Shown here piece by piece: positions 1-6,921 of a DNA stretch of 6,921 bases. Position 1 is the stretch's first letter. The number at the start of each line of letters is the position of its first letter. The notes below the pieces were generated by a model. It was not told where the DNA came from. It saw nothing but the letters and a program-made list of their open reading frames with translations, and ran no database searches. The position numbers and the translations under genes are program-made. Origin of the DNA: Hyphomonas sp. UBA5111 (lineage in GTDB: Bacteria; Pseudomonadota; Alphaproteobacteria; Caulobacterales; Hyphomonadaceae); the NCBI GenBank assembly GCA_002414505.1, contig DHZF01000026.1:1-6921 (forward strand), written 5' to 3'.

Positions 1-218
1 ATCTCGACGGTGCGCGTGGTCCCCGCCCCGAACGGCTCCGGGCTCGTCCAGATCACCTTCGTGATCGGCAGCCATTCCGTCCATGCCTCTGCGTCCAGCA
101 AGGCGGCCCATACGGCGGAGGCCGGAAATGGGAATGCATGCGTGACCCGCAGTTTCGGGCTCACGGTCGCGAGATAGTCTTCGCCGACCGGTTTGTGCTG
201 TTTCAATGACTTGGCCAT
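1..218 (-). CDS. SRPBCC (START/Bet v 1-like) family protein, N-terminal part, truncated by window edge
   Basis: Only the first 72 codons are present; the gene continues beyond position 1. The protein begins MAKSLKQHKPVGEDYL. It then shows the usual opening of SRPBCC/polyketide-cyclase-like proteins: a beta strand (LRVTHAFPFPAS, about residues 24-35), the helix VWAALLDAEAWTEWLP (about 36-51) with spaced Trp residues, and a strand ending in a G-A-G-T-T-R-T turn (about 64-70). This fold makes a hydrophobic cavity that binds lipids or other small hydrophobic ligands, but the family is too broad to name a ligand. The ATG at 218 is supported by GAGGGG at 230-225, six nt upstream. It is separated from dapD by 99 bp that hold a hairpin and a possible promoter, so it may be its own transcription unit. 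The fold call is fairly sure; the function is unknown. Confidence 0.75.
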   Translation of the reverse strand, partial: MAKSLKQHKPVGEDYLATVSPKLRVTHAFPFPASAVWAALLDAEAWTEWLPITKVIWTSPEPFGAGTTRTVE

Positions 219-224
219 TCAGTT

Positions 225-230
225 CCCCTC
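225..230 (-). promoter_or_regulatory. Ribosome binding site of the SRPBCC gene
   Basis: The minus strand reads GAGGGG with a 6-nt spacer before the ATG at 218. This purine-rich Shine-Dalgarno match fixes the start of the truncated SRPBCC gene. Confidence 0.65.
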
Positions 231-245
231 TTCCTGATTTCACTC

Positions 246-275
246 AGGATGGGAGCGGACCGAATGACCTGTCAA
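246..275 (-). promoter_or_regulatory. Candidate promoter for the SRPBCC gene
   Basis: On the minus strand a perfect TTGACA (275-270) is followed, after 18 nt, by CATCCT (251-246), a weak -10 that keeps the important A2 and T6. It sits just after the hairpin downstream of dapD and would start transcription about 20 nt before the SRPBCC ATG. The -35 is good and the -10 is poor. This is a motif match only. Confidence 0.3.
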
Positions 276-276
276 A

Positions 277-298
277 CCGTGCCGCCACGGCAGCACGG
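277..298 (-). terminator. Terminator-like hairpin after dapD
   Basis: The minus-strand sequence CCGTGC-TGC-CGTG-GCG-GCACGG folds into a 9-bp stem (one T-G wobble) with a 4-nt CGTG loop. It lies about 20 nt past the dapD stop. Only TTT follows it, so it is a weak Rho-independent terminator at best. It could act as an attenuating or mRNA-stabilising 3' end of the operon. Confidence 0.4.
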
Positions 299-317
299 GA
301 CAGTCAGTCGCCAGGAA

Positions 318-1145
318 TCAGTCCCGCAGCAATTCGTTGACGCCGGTCTTGGAGCGGGTCTGGGCGTCGACGGTCTTGACGATGACGGCGCAGGCGAGGC
401 TTGGGCCGCCATTCTTGTCGGGCAGCGTGCCCGGAACAACCACGGAATAAGGCGGCACCTTGCCATAGGTGATCTCGCCGGAATGGCGGTCCACAATCTT
501 CGTCGACTGGGTGATGAACACGCCCATCGCGATGACCGAGCCTTCCCCCACGACCACGCCTTCGACCACTTCGGACCGCGCACCGATGAAGCAATTGTCT
601 TCGATGATGGTCGGGTTCGCCTGCAGCGGTTCGAGGACGCCGCCAATGCCGGTGCCGGCGGAGATGTGGCAGTTCTTGCCGACCTGCGCGCACGAGCCGA
701 CGGAGGCCCAGGTGTCGATCATCGTGCCTTCGCCGACATAAGCGCCGATGTTCACATAGGACGGCATCAGGACCGCATTCTTCGCAATGAAGGCGCCGCG
801 ACGGACAGCGGCCGGGGGTACCGCGCGGAAGCCGGCGGCCTCGAATTCCGATGAGCCCCAGCCCTGGAATTTCGATGGGACCTTGTCCCACCAGTTTCCG
901 CCGCCTGGCACGCCGGAAATCATCCCATTGGCGTTGAGACGGAAAGAGAGCAGGACGGCCTTTTTCAGCCATTGGTGAACCGTCCAGCTGCCATCGCCAT
1001 TCGGGCTGGCAACGCGGGCCTCGCCGGAATCGAGCAGGTCGATGGCGGTCTCGACGGCGTCACGCACCTCACCCCGGGTTTCGGTCGTGAGCGTGTCGCG
1101 CGTTTCCCACGCCTTTTCGATTGCTTTGGCAAGGGCTTCAGTCAT
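318..1145 (-). CDS. dapD: 2,3,4,5-tetrahydropyridine-2,6-dicarboxylate N-succinyltransferase (DapD)
   Basis: DapD transfers succinyl from succinyl-CoA to tetrahydrodipicolinate in the succinylase branch of the diaminopimelate/lysine pathway, in the cytoplasm and as a trimer in known members. The 275-aa product is close to the E. coli length (about 274). Residues 1-100 form the helical N-terminal domain, with [13 protein letters not shown] at 78-90. From about 110 to 245 the hexapeptide-repeat left-handed beta helix includes [20 protein letters not shown] (about 134-153), [11 protein letters not shown] (166-176) and EVVEGVVVG (192-200), as in the family. The frame stays open 12 codons further upstream, but ATG 1145 matches the conserved N-terminus [14 protein letters not shown] and has GGAGA at 1155-1151, five nt upstream. 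It overlaps the end of the nucleotidase gene by 8 bp (ATGACTGA), which suggests translational coupling. All expected motifs look intact. Confidence 0.97.
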   Translation of the reverse strand: MTEALAKAIEKAWETRDTLTTETRGEVRDAVETAIDLLDSGEARVASPNGDGSWTVHQWLKKAVLLSFRLNANGMISGVPGGGNWWDKVPSKFQGWGSSEFEAAGFRAVPPAAVRRGAFIAKNAVLMPSYVNIGAYVGEGTMIDTWASVGSCAQVGKNCHISAGTGIGGVLEPLQANPTIIEDNCFIGARSEVVEGVVVGEGSVIAMGVFITQSTKIVDRHSGEITYGKVPPYSVVVPGTLPDKNGGPSLACAVIVKTVDAQTRSKTGVNELLRD

Positions 1146-1911
1146 CAGGGTCTCCGGTGCCGGTTCTGGGCAAGGTTTCAATCGCCGCCTCCAGGAAGGC
1201 AGCCAAGTCGCCCGTCACATAGTCTATGTGATCCGGCCCGTCATCCCCCAACAGGTCCTGCAGGTTCGCCGGGCGCGCCTCGATCGGTTCATGGCTCCAA
1301 TCCTTGTCCGAATGCACCAGGACGGTTGTGAACCCCATATCCTTGGCAGGCAGCAGGTTCCGGGCAAGGTCCTCGAAGAAGATGGCCTCATGAGGCGCAA
1401 CCGTATGCAGCGCGCAGAACCGATCATAGGAATCCCGGTGCGGCTTGGGCGCATATTCGGCGTCCTCGATGCCGAAACTGCCATGAAACAGGTCTGCAAG
1501 ACGCATCTTGTCGACGACCCGTTCGGCATGGCGGCGGGATCCATTGGTGTAGACAAATTTCCGGCCCGGAAGGGCGCGGATCGCCTCGCGCAGCACCGGC
1601 AAGTCCGGCAGCGGTGACAGGTCGATGTCATGCACATGGTGCAGGAAGTCGGCAGGATCGATCTGATGGACCTGCATCAGTCCGGACAGCGTGGTCCCAT
1701 AGGTCGCATAATAGTCCTTCTGGACCTTGCGCGCCTCTACCGGGTGCAGGTTCAAGGCGCGCGAGACAAAATCCGTCATGCGCGTGTCGATTTCGGCGAA
1801 CAGATCGCACTCGGCCGGATAGAGCGTGTTGTCGAGATCAAACACCCAGTCGGTGACATGTCCGAAACTGCCGAAGGGCGACAGATGCACCCCAGCCTTG
1901 GGAGAGCTCAT
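1138..1911 (-). CDS. HAD-superfamily pyrimidine 5'-nucleotidase-like phosphatase
   Basis: The 257-aa product is a cytoplasmic HAD phosphatase of the SDT1-like pyrimidine 5'-nucleotidase group, expected to dephosphorylate UMP/CMP-like nucleotides. HAD motif I is DLDNT (D25 nucleophile, D27), motif II is VYTNG (T122, N123), motif III is K156 in [10 protein letters not shown], and motif IV is FFED (E180, D181) followed by [13 protein letters not shown], a stretch typical of this subfamily. The helical cap lies between motifs I and II (about 33-100). ATG 1911 overlaps the stop of the upstream DUF1036 gene (ATGA), with AAGG about 10 nt upstream; the gene's own TGA overlaps the dapD start. A HAD gene of this type next to dapD recurs in alphaproteobacteria. 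Family assignment is strong, but the real substrate is inferred; a role linked to dapD or to house-cleaning of phosphometabolites is possible. Confidence 0.88.
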   Translation of the reverse strand: MSSPKAGVHLSPFGSFGHVTDWVFDLDNTLYPAECDLFAEIDTRMTDFVSRALNLHPVEARKVQKDYYATYGTTLSGLMQVHQIDPADFLHHVHDIDLSPLPDLPVLREAIRALPGRKFVYTNGSRRHAERVVDKMRLADLFHGSFGIEDAEYAPKPHRDSYDRFCALHTVAPHEAIFFEDLARNLLPAKDMGFTTVLVHSDKDWSHEPIEARPANLQDLLGDDGPDHIDYVTGDLAAFLEAAIETLPRTGTGDPDD

Positions 1912-2942
1912 TGGCTGCCGGCCTTGGCGAAGTCCCGCTCGAAGAATTCAAACACGAGGCGCTGATCCACCGGCTCGGGCGCGGCGGCGAACAGCGCCGT
2001 ACGATAGGCCGAGGCCTCGCAATCATCCCGGCCGACAATGGCAAATTTTGCCCGGCCGACGCAAAACGGATCAGACGCCTTGGCCAGTGTCCGTATGCGT
2101 GTGCCGTCCTCCATCTCGCCATAGACGTAGTGCTCGGTGCCGCGCAGGGCCTTGTCGATCACGCGCGCACAACCGCCCGCCTCCAGCATCCACCAGCCCC
2201 GGCTTTCCCACCCCTCGGTGCCACGGCGACCAATCGCGCTCCAGACCCGTTTATCGGTGCGGTTACACAGGGTAAATCCGACATTGCGGCCATTCTCCTT
2301 GGCCACCTGTTCGAGAAAGTCGATCAGGTCTGAATCGGAGGTCGATTCCGGTAGCTTGTTCTCTTCGAGGAATTTGCCGATCGCGGTGCGGGTCTTGTAG
2401 CCAATCCGGCCATCAATCGCGCCGGACAGCACCCCCGCCTCTTCCAGCAGGCGCTGGATGCCAGCCGCCTGGGCGGTGGCGCGGTCATAATTCTCAATCT
2501 CGGTGAAGGTCGTGGTCCAGCGTGACCGGCTCGAAATCTCGACCGAACGAAACCCGCGCGCTTCCAGTCCCATGGCATTGCAATTGGGCGGGCTCTCCAG
2601 TGAGAAGCCGCCGGTTGGGTCAACGCACAGCTCGCGTTCGCCGCCCCATTCCCTCAGGCCGCCGCGATGCGCGGTGGAGGTCCGACCATAGACATAGTGG
2701 ATTTTCGGATCGAGCGGCGCACGCACGGCAACCTGACAGGAACCAGGCTGCAGCTTGATCCAGCCATCGACCGTGACGGAGCCGCCCACGGGCCGGCCCA
2801 CAGCCGTTTCGATGATGTAGCTGGTCTCGTTGCAAAGCTTCCAGCCATCGCCGGACGCGCCCTGTGCCTGCGCGATAGCGGGGACGCCCGCAACCGCCGC
2901 GAGCAGGACAAGACCTTTAAGAAATGAGCGTACCTGCGCCAT
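1908..2942 (-). CDS. Exported protein with two DUF1036 domains flanking a peptidoglycan-binding-like motif
   Basis: The product is 344 aa with no known function. Residues 1-26 look like a Sec signal peptide: R5/K9, hydrophobic core [15 protein letters not shown], and an AQA cleavage site before Q27. Two related DUF1036-like units follow, at about 33-121 and 221-308. They share LCN.T, a Trp, L..G.C, HYVYG and a late Cys pair, with Cys 37/69/106/121 and 226/258/294/308 at matching places, which suggests disulphides in the periplasm. Between them, [20 protein letters not shown] plus [15 protein letters not shown] (162-197) resembles a PG_binding_1 repeat. I chose ATG 2942 because the signal peptide starts there; in-frame ATGs at 2972 and 2987 would add residues before it and lack good ribosome sites. 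The GGAG for 2942 is 13 nt away, and the start overlaps argB by 26 bp, so coupling is likely. A cell-envelope role is inference. Confidence 0.85.
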   Translation of the reverse strand: MAQVRSFLKGLVLLAAVAGVPAIAQAQGASGDGWKLCNETSYIIETAVGRPVGGSVTVDGWIKLQPGSCQVAVRAPLDPKIHYVYGRTSTAHRGGLREWGGERELCVDPTGGFSLESPPNCNAMGLEARGFRSVEISSRSRWTTTFTEIENYDRATAQAAGIQRLLEEAGVLSGAIDGRIGYKTRTAIGKFLEENKLPESTSDSDLIDFLEQVAKENGRNVGFTLCNRTDKRVWSAIGRRGTEGWESRGWWMLEAGGCARVIDKALRGTEHYVYGEMEDGTRIRTLAKASDPFCVGRAKFAIVGRDDCEASAYRTALFAAAPEPVDQRLVFEFFERDFAKAGSQ

Positions 2943-3816
2943 GTTCGGTAAATAGCTCCATGAGGAGGGCATGCGGGGCACGCCCATCGAGGATCACTGC
3001 CGCCTCGACCCCATGTTTTACGGATTGCGCCGCAGTTTCAAGCTTCGGTATCATGCCACCTGCAGCTGTGCCGTCCGCGATCAGGCCGGGAATGTCGTCC
3101 ACGGCCACTTCGCGCATCAGCTTCTTCTGCTTGTCCAACACCCCGGCCACATCGGTCAGAAGGAACAGGCGGCTTGCGCCCAGCGCAATGGCGAGCGCGC
3201 CAGCAGACGTATCGGCGTTCACATTATAGCGGTGTTGGCCATCGGCGCTCACACCCACCGGGGCGACCACCGGAATCAATTGGGAATCGGCTTTCAGCAA
3301 GGCATCCAGGACGCTTGTGTCCACAGCGCTCGGCTCTCCCACAAAGCCAAGGTCCAGCACCTGTTCGATATGGCTGTCCGGGTCGCGTTCGGTCTTCTTG
3401 GCTTTCTCGGCCTGGATCAGATTGCCATCGGAGCCCGACAGGCCAACCGCCTTGCCGCCGGCCTGGTTAATGGCCCGGACGATGGATTTGTTGATCGGCC
3501 CGGAGAGGACCATTTCCACCACTTCCATCGTGGCCTCATCGGTCACCCGCAGGCCGCCCTTGAATTCGGAGACAATGCCCAGCCGGTCCAGCAGCTTGCC
3601 GATCTGCGGCCCGCCGCCATGCACGATGACCGGATTGATGCCCAGCGTCTTCAGCAGGACCACGTCGCGCGCAAAGATCGCGGACAGGCGCTCATCCACC
3701 ATGGCGTGGCCACCATATTTCACGACGATTGTCTTGCCGGCATAGCGCTGGATATAGGGCAGCGCCTCGGAAAGGGTCTGGGCCGTGAACTGCGCGTCTG
3801 AGATCTGGTCTGTCAT
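2917..3816 (-). CDS. argB: Acetylglutamate kinase (ArgB)
   Basis: ArgB phosphorylates N-acetyl-L-glutamate with ATP, the second step of arginine synthesis in the cytoplasm. The 299-aa product has the amino-acid-kinase signatures in order: VVKYGGHAM (31-39, with the phosphate-binding Lys33), [11 protein letters not shown] (63-73), [10 protein letters not shown] (125-134), [12 protein letters not shown] (198-209, substrate site), [10 protein letters not shown] (218-227) and [10 protein letters not shown] (253-262). The frame is open 36 codons further upstream into the GNAT gene, but ATG 3816 has AAAGGGG at 3828-3822, five nt upstream, and fits the family N-terminus. An N-terminal helix of about 25 residues ([20 protein letters not shown]) precedes the kinase core; such a helix occurs in arginine-inhibited hexameric ArgB enzymes, so feedback inhibition is plausible. 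It is preceded by a 44-bp gap and overlaps the next gene by 26 bp. The gene looks intact. Confidence 0.97.
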   Translation of the reverse strand: MTDQISDAQFTAQTLSEALPYIQRYAGKTIVVKYGGHAMVDERLSAIFARDVVLLKTLGINPVIVHGGGPQIGKLLDRLGIVSEFKGGLRVTDEATMEVVEMVLSGPINKSIVRAINQAGGKAVGLSGSDGNLIQAEKAKKTERDPDSHIEQVLDLGFVGEPSAVDTSVLDALLKADSQLIPVVAPVGVSADGQHRYNVNADTSAGALAIALGASRLFLLTDVAGVLDKQKKLMREVAVDDIPGLIADGTAAGGMIPKLETAAQSVKHGVEAAVILDGRAPHALLMELFTEHGAGTLIS

Positions 3817-3821
3817 GCGCG

Positions 3822-3828
3822 CCCCTTT
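3822..3828 (-). promoter_or_regulatory. Ribosome binding site deciding the argB start
   Basis: The minus strand reads AAAGGGG followed by CGCGC and then ATG at 3816. This Shine-Dalgarno match favours the 299-aa form of ArgB over the longer reading frame that would run back into the GNAT gene. Confidence 0.7.
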
Positions 3829-3860
3829 AGCGTGGTTTGGCGACAGGACAAACTCGAATT

Positions 3861-4322
3861 CTAGAGCGGTCGCTGCATGAAGACGCTGTTCGGGTCGAGC
3901 GTGTACTCGCCGAAGGGCGAACAATATTCGAATCCATACGCCTCATAGATGCGCCGCGCCGGCAGGAAGCCGACCATGGAGCCGGTTTCGAGATACAAGG
4001 CGGAATAGTTGCGCCGCTCGGCTTCGGCCATGATGTGCTCCAGCATCCGGCGGCCATGCCCCTGCCCCCGCAAATCGGAGCGTGTGTGCATGGATTTCAC
4101 CTCACCGGTCACGTCAGGCAGGGCCTTCAGCGCACCACACCCCACCAGCACGTCATCATCCCACATCGACCAGACGGTCACGTCCGGCGTGCGCAGGCCC
4201 TCCGCAGGCAGGAAATGGCAACTGCCCGGAGGGGACAGGGCCAGCATCAGATCCGCATGCGTGCGCAATAGCGCCAGCATGTCCGGACTGGTCACGTCAT
4301 CTACTCTGATTTCAATCGGCAT
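3861..4322 (-). CDS. GNAT-family N-acetyltransferase, YsnE-like
   Basis: The 153-aa product is a single-domain GNAT acetyltransferase that would transfer acetyl from acetyl-CoA to an unknown amine. The acetyl-CoA pyrophosphate loop is RGQGHG (85-90) within [17 protein letters not shown]. Before it come the strands [15 protein letters not shown] (51-65) and GEVKSMHTR (73-81); after it come LYLETGSM (109-116) and the IYEAYGFE helix-turn (125-132). The C-terminal pattern [17 protein letters not shown] matches what I recall of the YsnE-type branch. ATG 4322 (MPIEIRV) is preferred over a TTG 15 codons upstream; GGGAG lies 11 nt before it. The gene sits 54 bp after ysxC and 44 bp before argB. Its location does not prove a role in arginine synthesis: it lacks resemblance to ArgA/ArgJ. 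Substrate unknown. Confidence 0.88.
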   Translation of the reverse strand: MPIEIRVDDVTSPDMLALLRTHADLMLALSPPGSCHFLPAEGLRTPDVTVWSMWDDDVLVGCGALKALPDVTGEVKSMHTRSDLRGQGHGRRMLEHIMAEAERRNYSALYLETGSMVGFLPARRIYEAYGFEYCSPFGEYTLDPNSVFMQRPL

Positions 4323-4376
4323 ATATTGCGCCGCTCCCGAATTACTCCGGCGCACATGTAATCGCAATTTGCAGCG

Positions 4377-5018
4377 CTATTCCAGCCCGGCAATCTCTGC
4401 GCGTAATTCGGGAATTCCCCACCCTTTTTCAGACGAGGTCTGACGCACGACCGGATGGGCTGCGCCGCGCTTTTTGAGCTTGGCGGCAATCTCGTCGACG
4501 CGCGCCTCAACTTCGGATTTCTGCATCTTGTCGACCTTGGTCAGGACGATCTGGTAGGTGACCGCCGCCTTGTCGAGCATGGTCATGACTTCCTCGTCCG
4601 TATCCATCAGGCCCCGGCGGGAATCGACCAGCAGGAAGACCCGGCGCAACGACGCACGGCCGCGCAGATAGGAGCGCGTCAGCCGCATCCAGCCCTCGGC
4701 CTGCGTGCGGCTGACCTTGGCATAGCCGAAGCCCGGCAGGTCGACGAGGAACATGCGGCCTTCGCCGAGATCGAAATAATTGATCTCGCGCGTGCGGCCC
4801 GGCTCAGCCGAAGACCGCGCCAGTTTCGCGCGATTGGTCAGCGCATTGATGAGGGATGACTTGCCGACATTCGACCGGCCCGCAAAGCAGACTTCCGGGC
4901 GGTCTGCCGTGGGCAGGCCCTTCAGGTCCACCACGCCCTTGACGAACACGACCGACCCGGCAAACAGGACACGTCCAACTTCGAGCGCTTCTTCACTGAA
5001 GCCGTCTGCGGTTTCCAT
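4377..5018 (-). CDS. ysxC: Ribosome biogenesis GTP-binding protein YsxC/EngB (YihA)
   Basis: This 213-aa cytoplasmic GTPase of the TrmE-Era-EngA-EngB-Septin-like class aids late assembly of the large ribosomal subunit and is essential in many bacteria. All G motifs are visible: G1 GRSNVGKS (47-54), G2 GRTREINYF (74-82, with T76), G3 DLPGFGYA (93-100), G4 TKVD (160-163) and G5 TSS (194-196) before EKGWGIPEL. Length fits the family (about 195-220). The start ATG at 5018 lies 4 nt after the yidC stop, with only a short GCGGAA Shine-Dalgarno-like run inside the yidC end, so translation is probably coupled to yidC. The yidC-ysxC pairing is common in alphaproteobacteria. No missing residue was noticed. 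Confidence 0.97.
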   Translation of the reverse strand: METADGFSEEALEVGRVLFAGSVVFVKGVVDLKGLPTADRPEVCFAGRSNVGKSSLINALTNRAKLARSSAEPGRTREINYFDLGEGRMFLVDLPGFGYAKVSRTQAEGWMRLTRSYLRGRASLRRVFLLVDSRRGLMDTDEEVMTMLDKAAVTYQIVLTKVDKMQKSEVEARVDEIAAKLKKRGAAHPVVRQTSSEKGWGIPELRAEIAGLE

Positions 5019-5022
5019 CTGA

Positions 5023-6849
5023 CTATTCCGCCGCTTTCTTCTTGCCGTGGAACAGCCGGCTCACGAATTTGCCAATCTCGGTGTCGACGCCATTCCGGCG
5101 CATGATGAAGTATTGCTGCGCGAAGGAAAGCAGGTTCGACCACACCCAGTACATGACGAGGCCCGACGCAAATCCACCGAATACGAACATGAAGACCAGC
5201 GGCATCGCCTGGATGATCCGGCGCTGGGTCGGGTCCGGCGGCGGCGGGCTGAGCGTCTGGATCGCCGCCATGGTCACACCGTACAGGATCGGCAGGATAC
5301 CGATACCGATGATGATTCCGATGACCGGGATGGTCTTCAGATCCGTGGCTGACCACCACGGGATCAGGCCGAACAGATTGCCGATGGCGGTTGGATCGGG
5401 CGCGGAAAGATCCTTGAGGAAGCCGAACGAAGCGTGGCGCATCTCGATCGTGACATAGAGCGTCTTGTAGAGCGCGTAGAAAATCGGGATCGTGAACAGG
5501 ATCGGCAGGCAGCCACCAACCGGATTGGCACCTTCCTGTTTGTACAGCTTCATGACCTCCTGCTGCTGGCGCTGGGGATCGGCTTTGAAGCGCTCGCGGA
5601 TTTCCTGCATCGGCTCCTGCAGCTTCTTCATCTTCGCCATGGATTTGTAGCTCTGATTGTAGAGCGGCACGAGCGGCAGCTTGATCAGAACCGTGAAGGC
5701 CAGAATCGCCCAGCCAAACGAGCCCACAATGCCGGACAGCCATTCCAGCGCATAGAAGAAGGGTTTGGTAAGGAAGAAGGCCCAGCCCCAGTCAATGGCA
5801 TCCACCATCCGGGGAATACCCAGTTCGTTCTGATACTGTTGCAGCACTTCAAACCGTTTCGCCCCGGCATAGAGGCTGTTGGCCATGGTCTGGCTTTCGC
5901 CGGGCGCGAGCGTCAGCGGCGCAGATTCCGTGCGCACTTCCAGTGGCTGGCCACGCGATAGCTTGCGCTTGTCGACAAGGCCCGCAAAGAACTGGTCCTG
6001 CTGGGGCACGAGAGCGCCCAGCCAATACATGTCCGACAGGCCCCACCAACCGCCCTGGTCAGATGGGAACGTGCCTTCACTGGTCTCGCCCTTGATGTCC
6101 TTCAACTGGAACAGGGGCTTGTATTTCTTCAGGCGCAGTTCGCCGTTCACAACGCCCATCAGGCCCATATGCGCAAGGCCGTTCTTGGCCGAGGAGCCCG
6201 GATCAGTTGTCTCAAGGAATTCCTTGTAATCCCCATGGCGCTCGATCGAGCCGATGGCCCGGACCTGACGCGCATCAGCGGAATTATTCGTGACTGTGTC
6301 GGTGAAGGTGAACAGGTAATCCTCGTCGACGGAAATGACCCGGTCGATGGTCAGCCCTTCGCTTTCGAGACGCAGCATGAGGGGGTTGCCGGGCGTCAGC
6401 TGCCCTTCCCCGACTTGCGTCCAGGGCGAGTTGCGCCCTGCAACCAGTTTTGAGCCATCCGCCCAATACCAGGTGGCGAAATAGCCGAACTCGGTATTCT
6501 CCGGACGAAACAGGCGGACTTCCTGTTCCTTGTCGACGGTGAGGTAGTGCTTCTTCAGGCTGAGATCATCAATCCGCGATCCGGCAAGGCGGATCGTGCC
6601 GTCCACGGAGGCGGCATCAAACGGCACGCGCGTATCATCCTGCAGCGCTTCCTCGACCGGTTTGATTTCGGCAATTGCCGGCGCATCGGCCGCGACCGTT
6701 GGGCCGGTCTGCTGTTCGGCTTCACGTACGGCCTGAGTGGCTTCGAATTCTTCCTGCGCAGGCTTCATGATGAAGGCCTGATAGGCAAAAACGAAGGCGA
6801 TCATGGCGACCATGGCGATCAGGAAATTGCGCTGGTCTTGTTTTTCCAT
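5023..6849 (-). CDS. yidC: Membrane protein insertase YidC
   Basis: YidC inserts and folds inner-membrane proteins, alone or with SecYEG. The 608-aa product has TM1 at about 8-27, an acidic/Ala-rich linker (30-75), and the large periplasmic beta-sandwich domain (about 78-340). The conserved core follows: an interfacial helix (about 353-373), TM2 (about 377-397), a charged cytoplasmic hairpin (400-440), and TM3 around GGCLPILFTIPIFYALYKTL (445-464). TM4 is at about 508-528, then a SPPPPDP loop (534-540), and TM5 is at about 548-570; the tail HGKKKAAE is basic. The groove position held by Arg366 in E. coli aligns with Lys390 (TVLIKLPLVPL). I chose ATG 6849 (MEKQDQRNFL) over a TTG six codons upstream because it gives the usual short cytoplasmic N-terminus, though its ribosome site is weak. 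ysxC follows 4 nt after the stop. Confidence 0.97.
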   Translation of the reverse strand: MEKQDQRNFLIAMVAMIAFVFAYQAFIMKPAQEEFEATQAVREAEQQTGPTVAADAPAIAEIKPVEEALQDDTRVPFDAASVDGTIRLAGSRIDDLSLKKHYLTVDKEQEVRLFRPENTEFGYFATWYWADGSKLVAGRNSPWTQVGEGQLTPGNPLMLRLESEGLTIDRVISVDEDYLFTFTDTVTNNSADARQVRAIGSIERHGDYKEFLETTDPGSSAKNGLAHMGLMGVVNGELRLKKYKPLFQLKDIKGETSEGTFPSDQGGWWGLSDMYWLGALVPQQDQFFAGLVDKRKLSRGQPLEVRTESAPLTLAPGESQTMANSLYAGAKRFEVLQQYQNELGIPRMVDAIDWGWAFFLTKPFFYALEWLSGIVGSFGWAILAFTVLIKLPLVPLYNQSYKSMAKMKKLQEPMQEIRERFKADPQRQQQEVMKLYKQEGANPVGGCLPILFTIPIFYALYKTLYVTIEMRHASFGFLKDLSAPDPTAIGNLFGLIPWWSATDLKTIPVIGIIIGIGILPILYGVTMAAIQTLSPPPPDPTQRRIIQAMPLVFMFVFGGFASGLVMYWVWSNLLSFAQQYFIMRRNGVDTEIGKFVSRLFHGKKKAAE

Positions 6850-6921
6850 CTGGCGGGATCCCGGCAAATCTTGTGAGCACGCCGGAATCGGCGGCGGTGG
6901 GGTTAATCAGCGGCGAGGCTT
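6850..6921 (-). other. Region upstream of yidC, possible tail of a preceding gene
   Basis: These 72 bases precede yidC. On the minus strand both the frame K-P-R-R-stop (6921-6907) and the frame S-L-A-A-D-stop (6920-6903) could be the last codons of an upstream gene. In this gene order rnpA or yidD would be expected, but five residues cannot identify either. A small 5-bp hairpin (6880-6893, loop of four) is present without a T tract. I see no convincing promoter, consistent with yidC being read from upstream. Confidence 0.3.

Noticed and set aside
304..972. Second minus-strand frame inside dapD (222 codons)
   Set aside because: It is an Arg-rich out-of-frame reading of dapD with no family features; dapD in the other frame is conserved throughout.
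1042..1617. Plus-strand open frame (191 codons) opposite dapD and the HAD gene
   Set aside because: It crosses the boundary of two real minus-strand genes and its translation has no recognisable domain.
2971..3801. Long plus-strand open frame (276 codons) opposite argB
   Set aside because: It is the antisense shadow of a clearly conserved argB. Its His/Asp/Gln-rich, compositionally odd translation matches no family and follows from GC-rich codon bias.
4410..4419. Palindrome GGGAATTCCC
   Set aside because: It is a single 10-bp palindrome within the ysxC coding end, with no partner site or promoter nearby, so it is probably chance.
5285..5332. GAT/CCGAT-rich near-repeat resembling a tandem repeat
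   Set aside because: It simply encodes the Gly/Ile-rich TM4 region of YidC (PVIGIIIGIGILP), so repeated codons explain it.
5434..5961. Plus-strand open frame (175 codons) opposite yidC
   Set aside because: It is an antisense shadow of the YidC core, with a low-complexity translation and no good start context.
1..6921. Novel defence, mobile or RNA-based system
   Set aside because: All genes but two (GNAT and DUF1036 protein) are housekeeping genes in a familiar order. No repeats, integrase, transposase, tRNA, array or toxin-antitoxin-like pair was found on either strand.

Overview
This window looks like ordinary chromosomal core sequence from a fairly GC-rich alphaproteobacterium. The evidence is the gene order yidC - ysxC/engB - (GNAT) - argB - (DUF1036 protein) - HAD pyrimidine 5'-nucleotidase - dapD, the DUF1036 family itself, and a YidC with a Lys at the conserved hydrophilic-groove position. 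Caulobacterales, perhaps Hyphomonadaceae, is my best guess. That placement is inference from family and gene-order knowledge, not a database match.

Every supported gene lies on the minus strand, so transcription runs from position 6921 towards 1. In that direction the genes are: yidC (6849-5023), an inner-membrane protein insertase; ysxC/engB (5018-4377), a ribosome-assembly GTPase starting 4 nt after yidC; a YsnE-like GNAT acetyltransferase (4322-3861); argB (3816-2917), N-acetylglutamate kinase; an exported DUF1036 - peptidoglycan-binding-like - DUF1036 protein (2942-1908) whose start overlaps argB by 26 bp; a HAD pyrimidine 5'-nucleotidase-like phosphatase (1911-1138) in a 4-bp ATGA overlap; and dapD (1145-318) in an 8-bp overlap. 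After a 99-bp gap holding a terminator-like hairpin and a -35-like TTGACA, an SRPBCC-fold protein begins at 218 and runs off the left edge.

The tight spacing and three successive overlaps from argB to dapD suggest one co-transcribed, partly translationally coupled unit. It mixes membrane and ribosome biogenesis (yidC, ysxC) with arginine (argB) and lysine/diaminopimelate (dapD) synthesis. The least characterised member is the duplicated-domain DUF1036 protein, which is the item most worth following up. I found no mobile elements, CRISPR, tRNA, rRNA or phage genes and no convincing new system. No gene-free stretch exceeds 100 bases.
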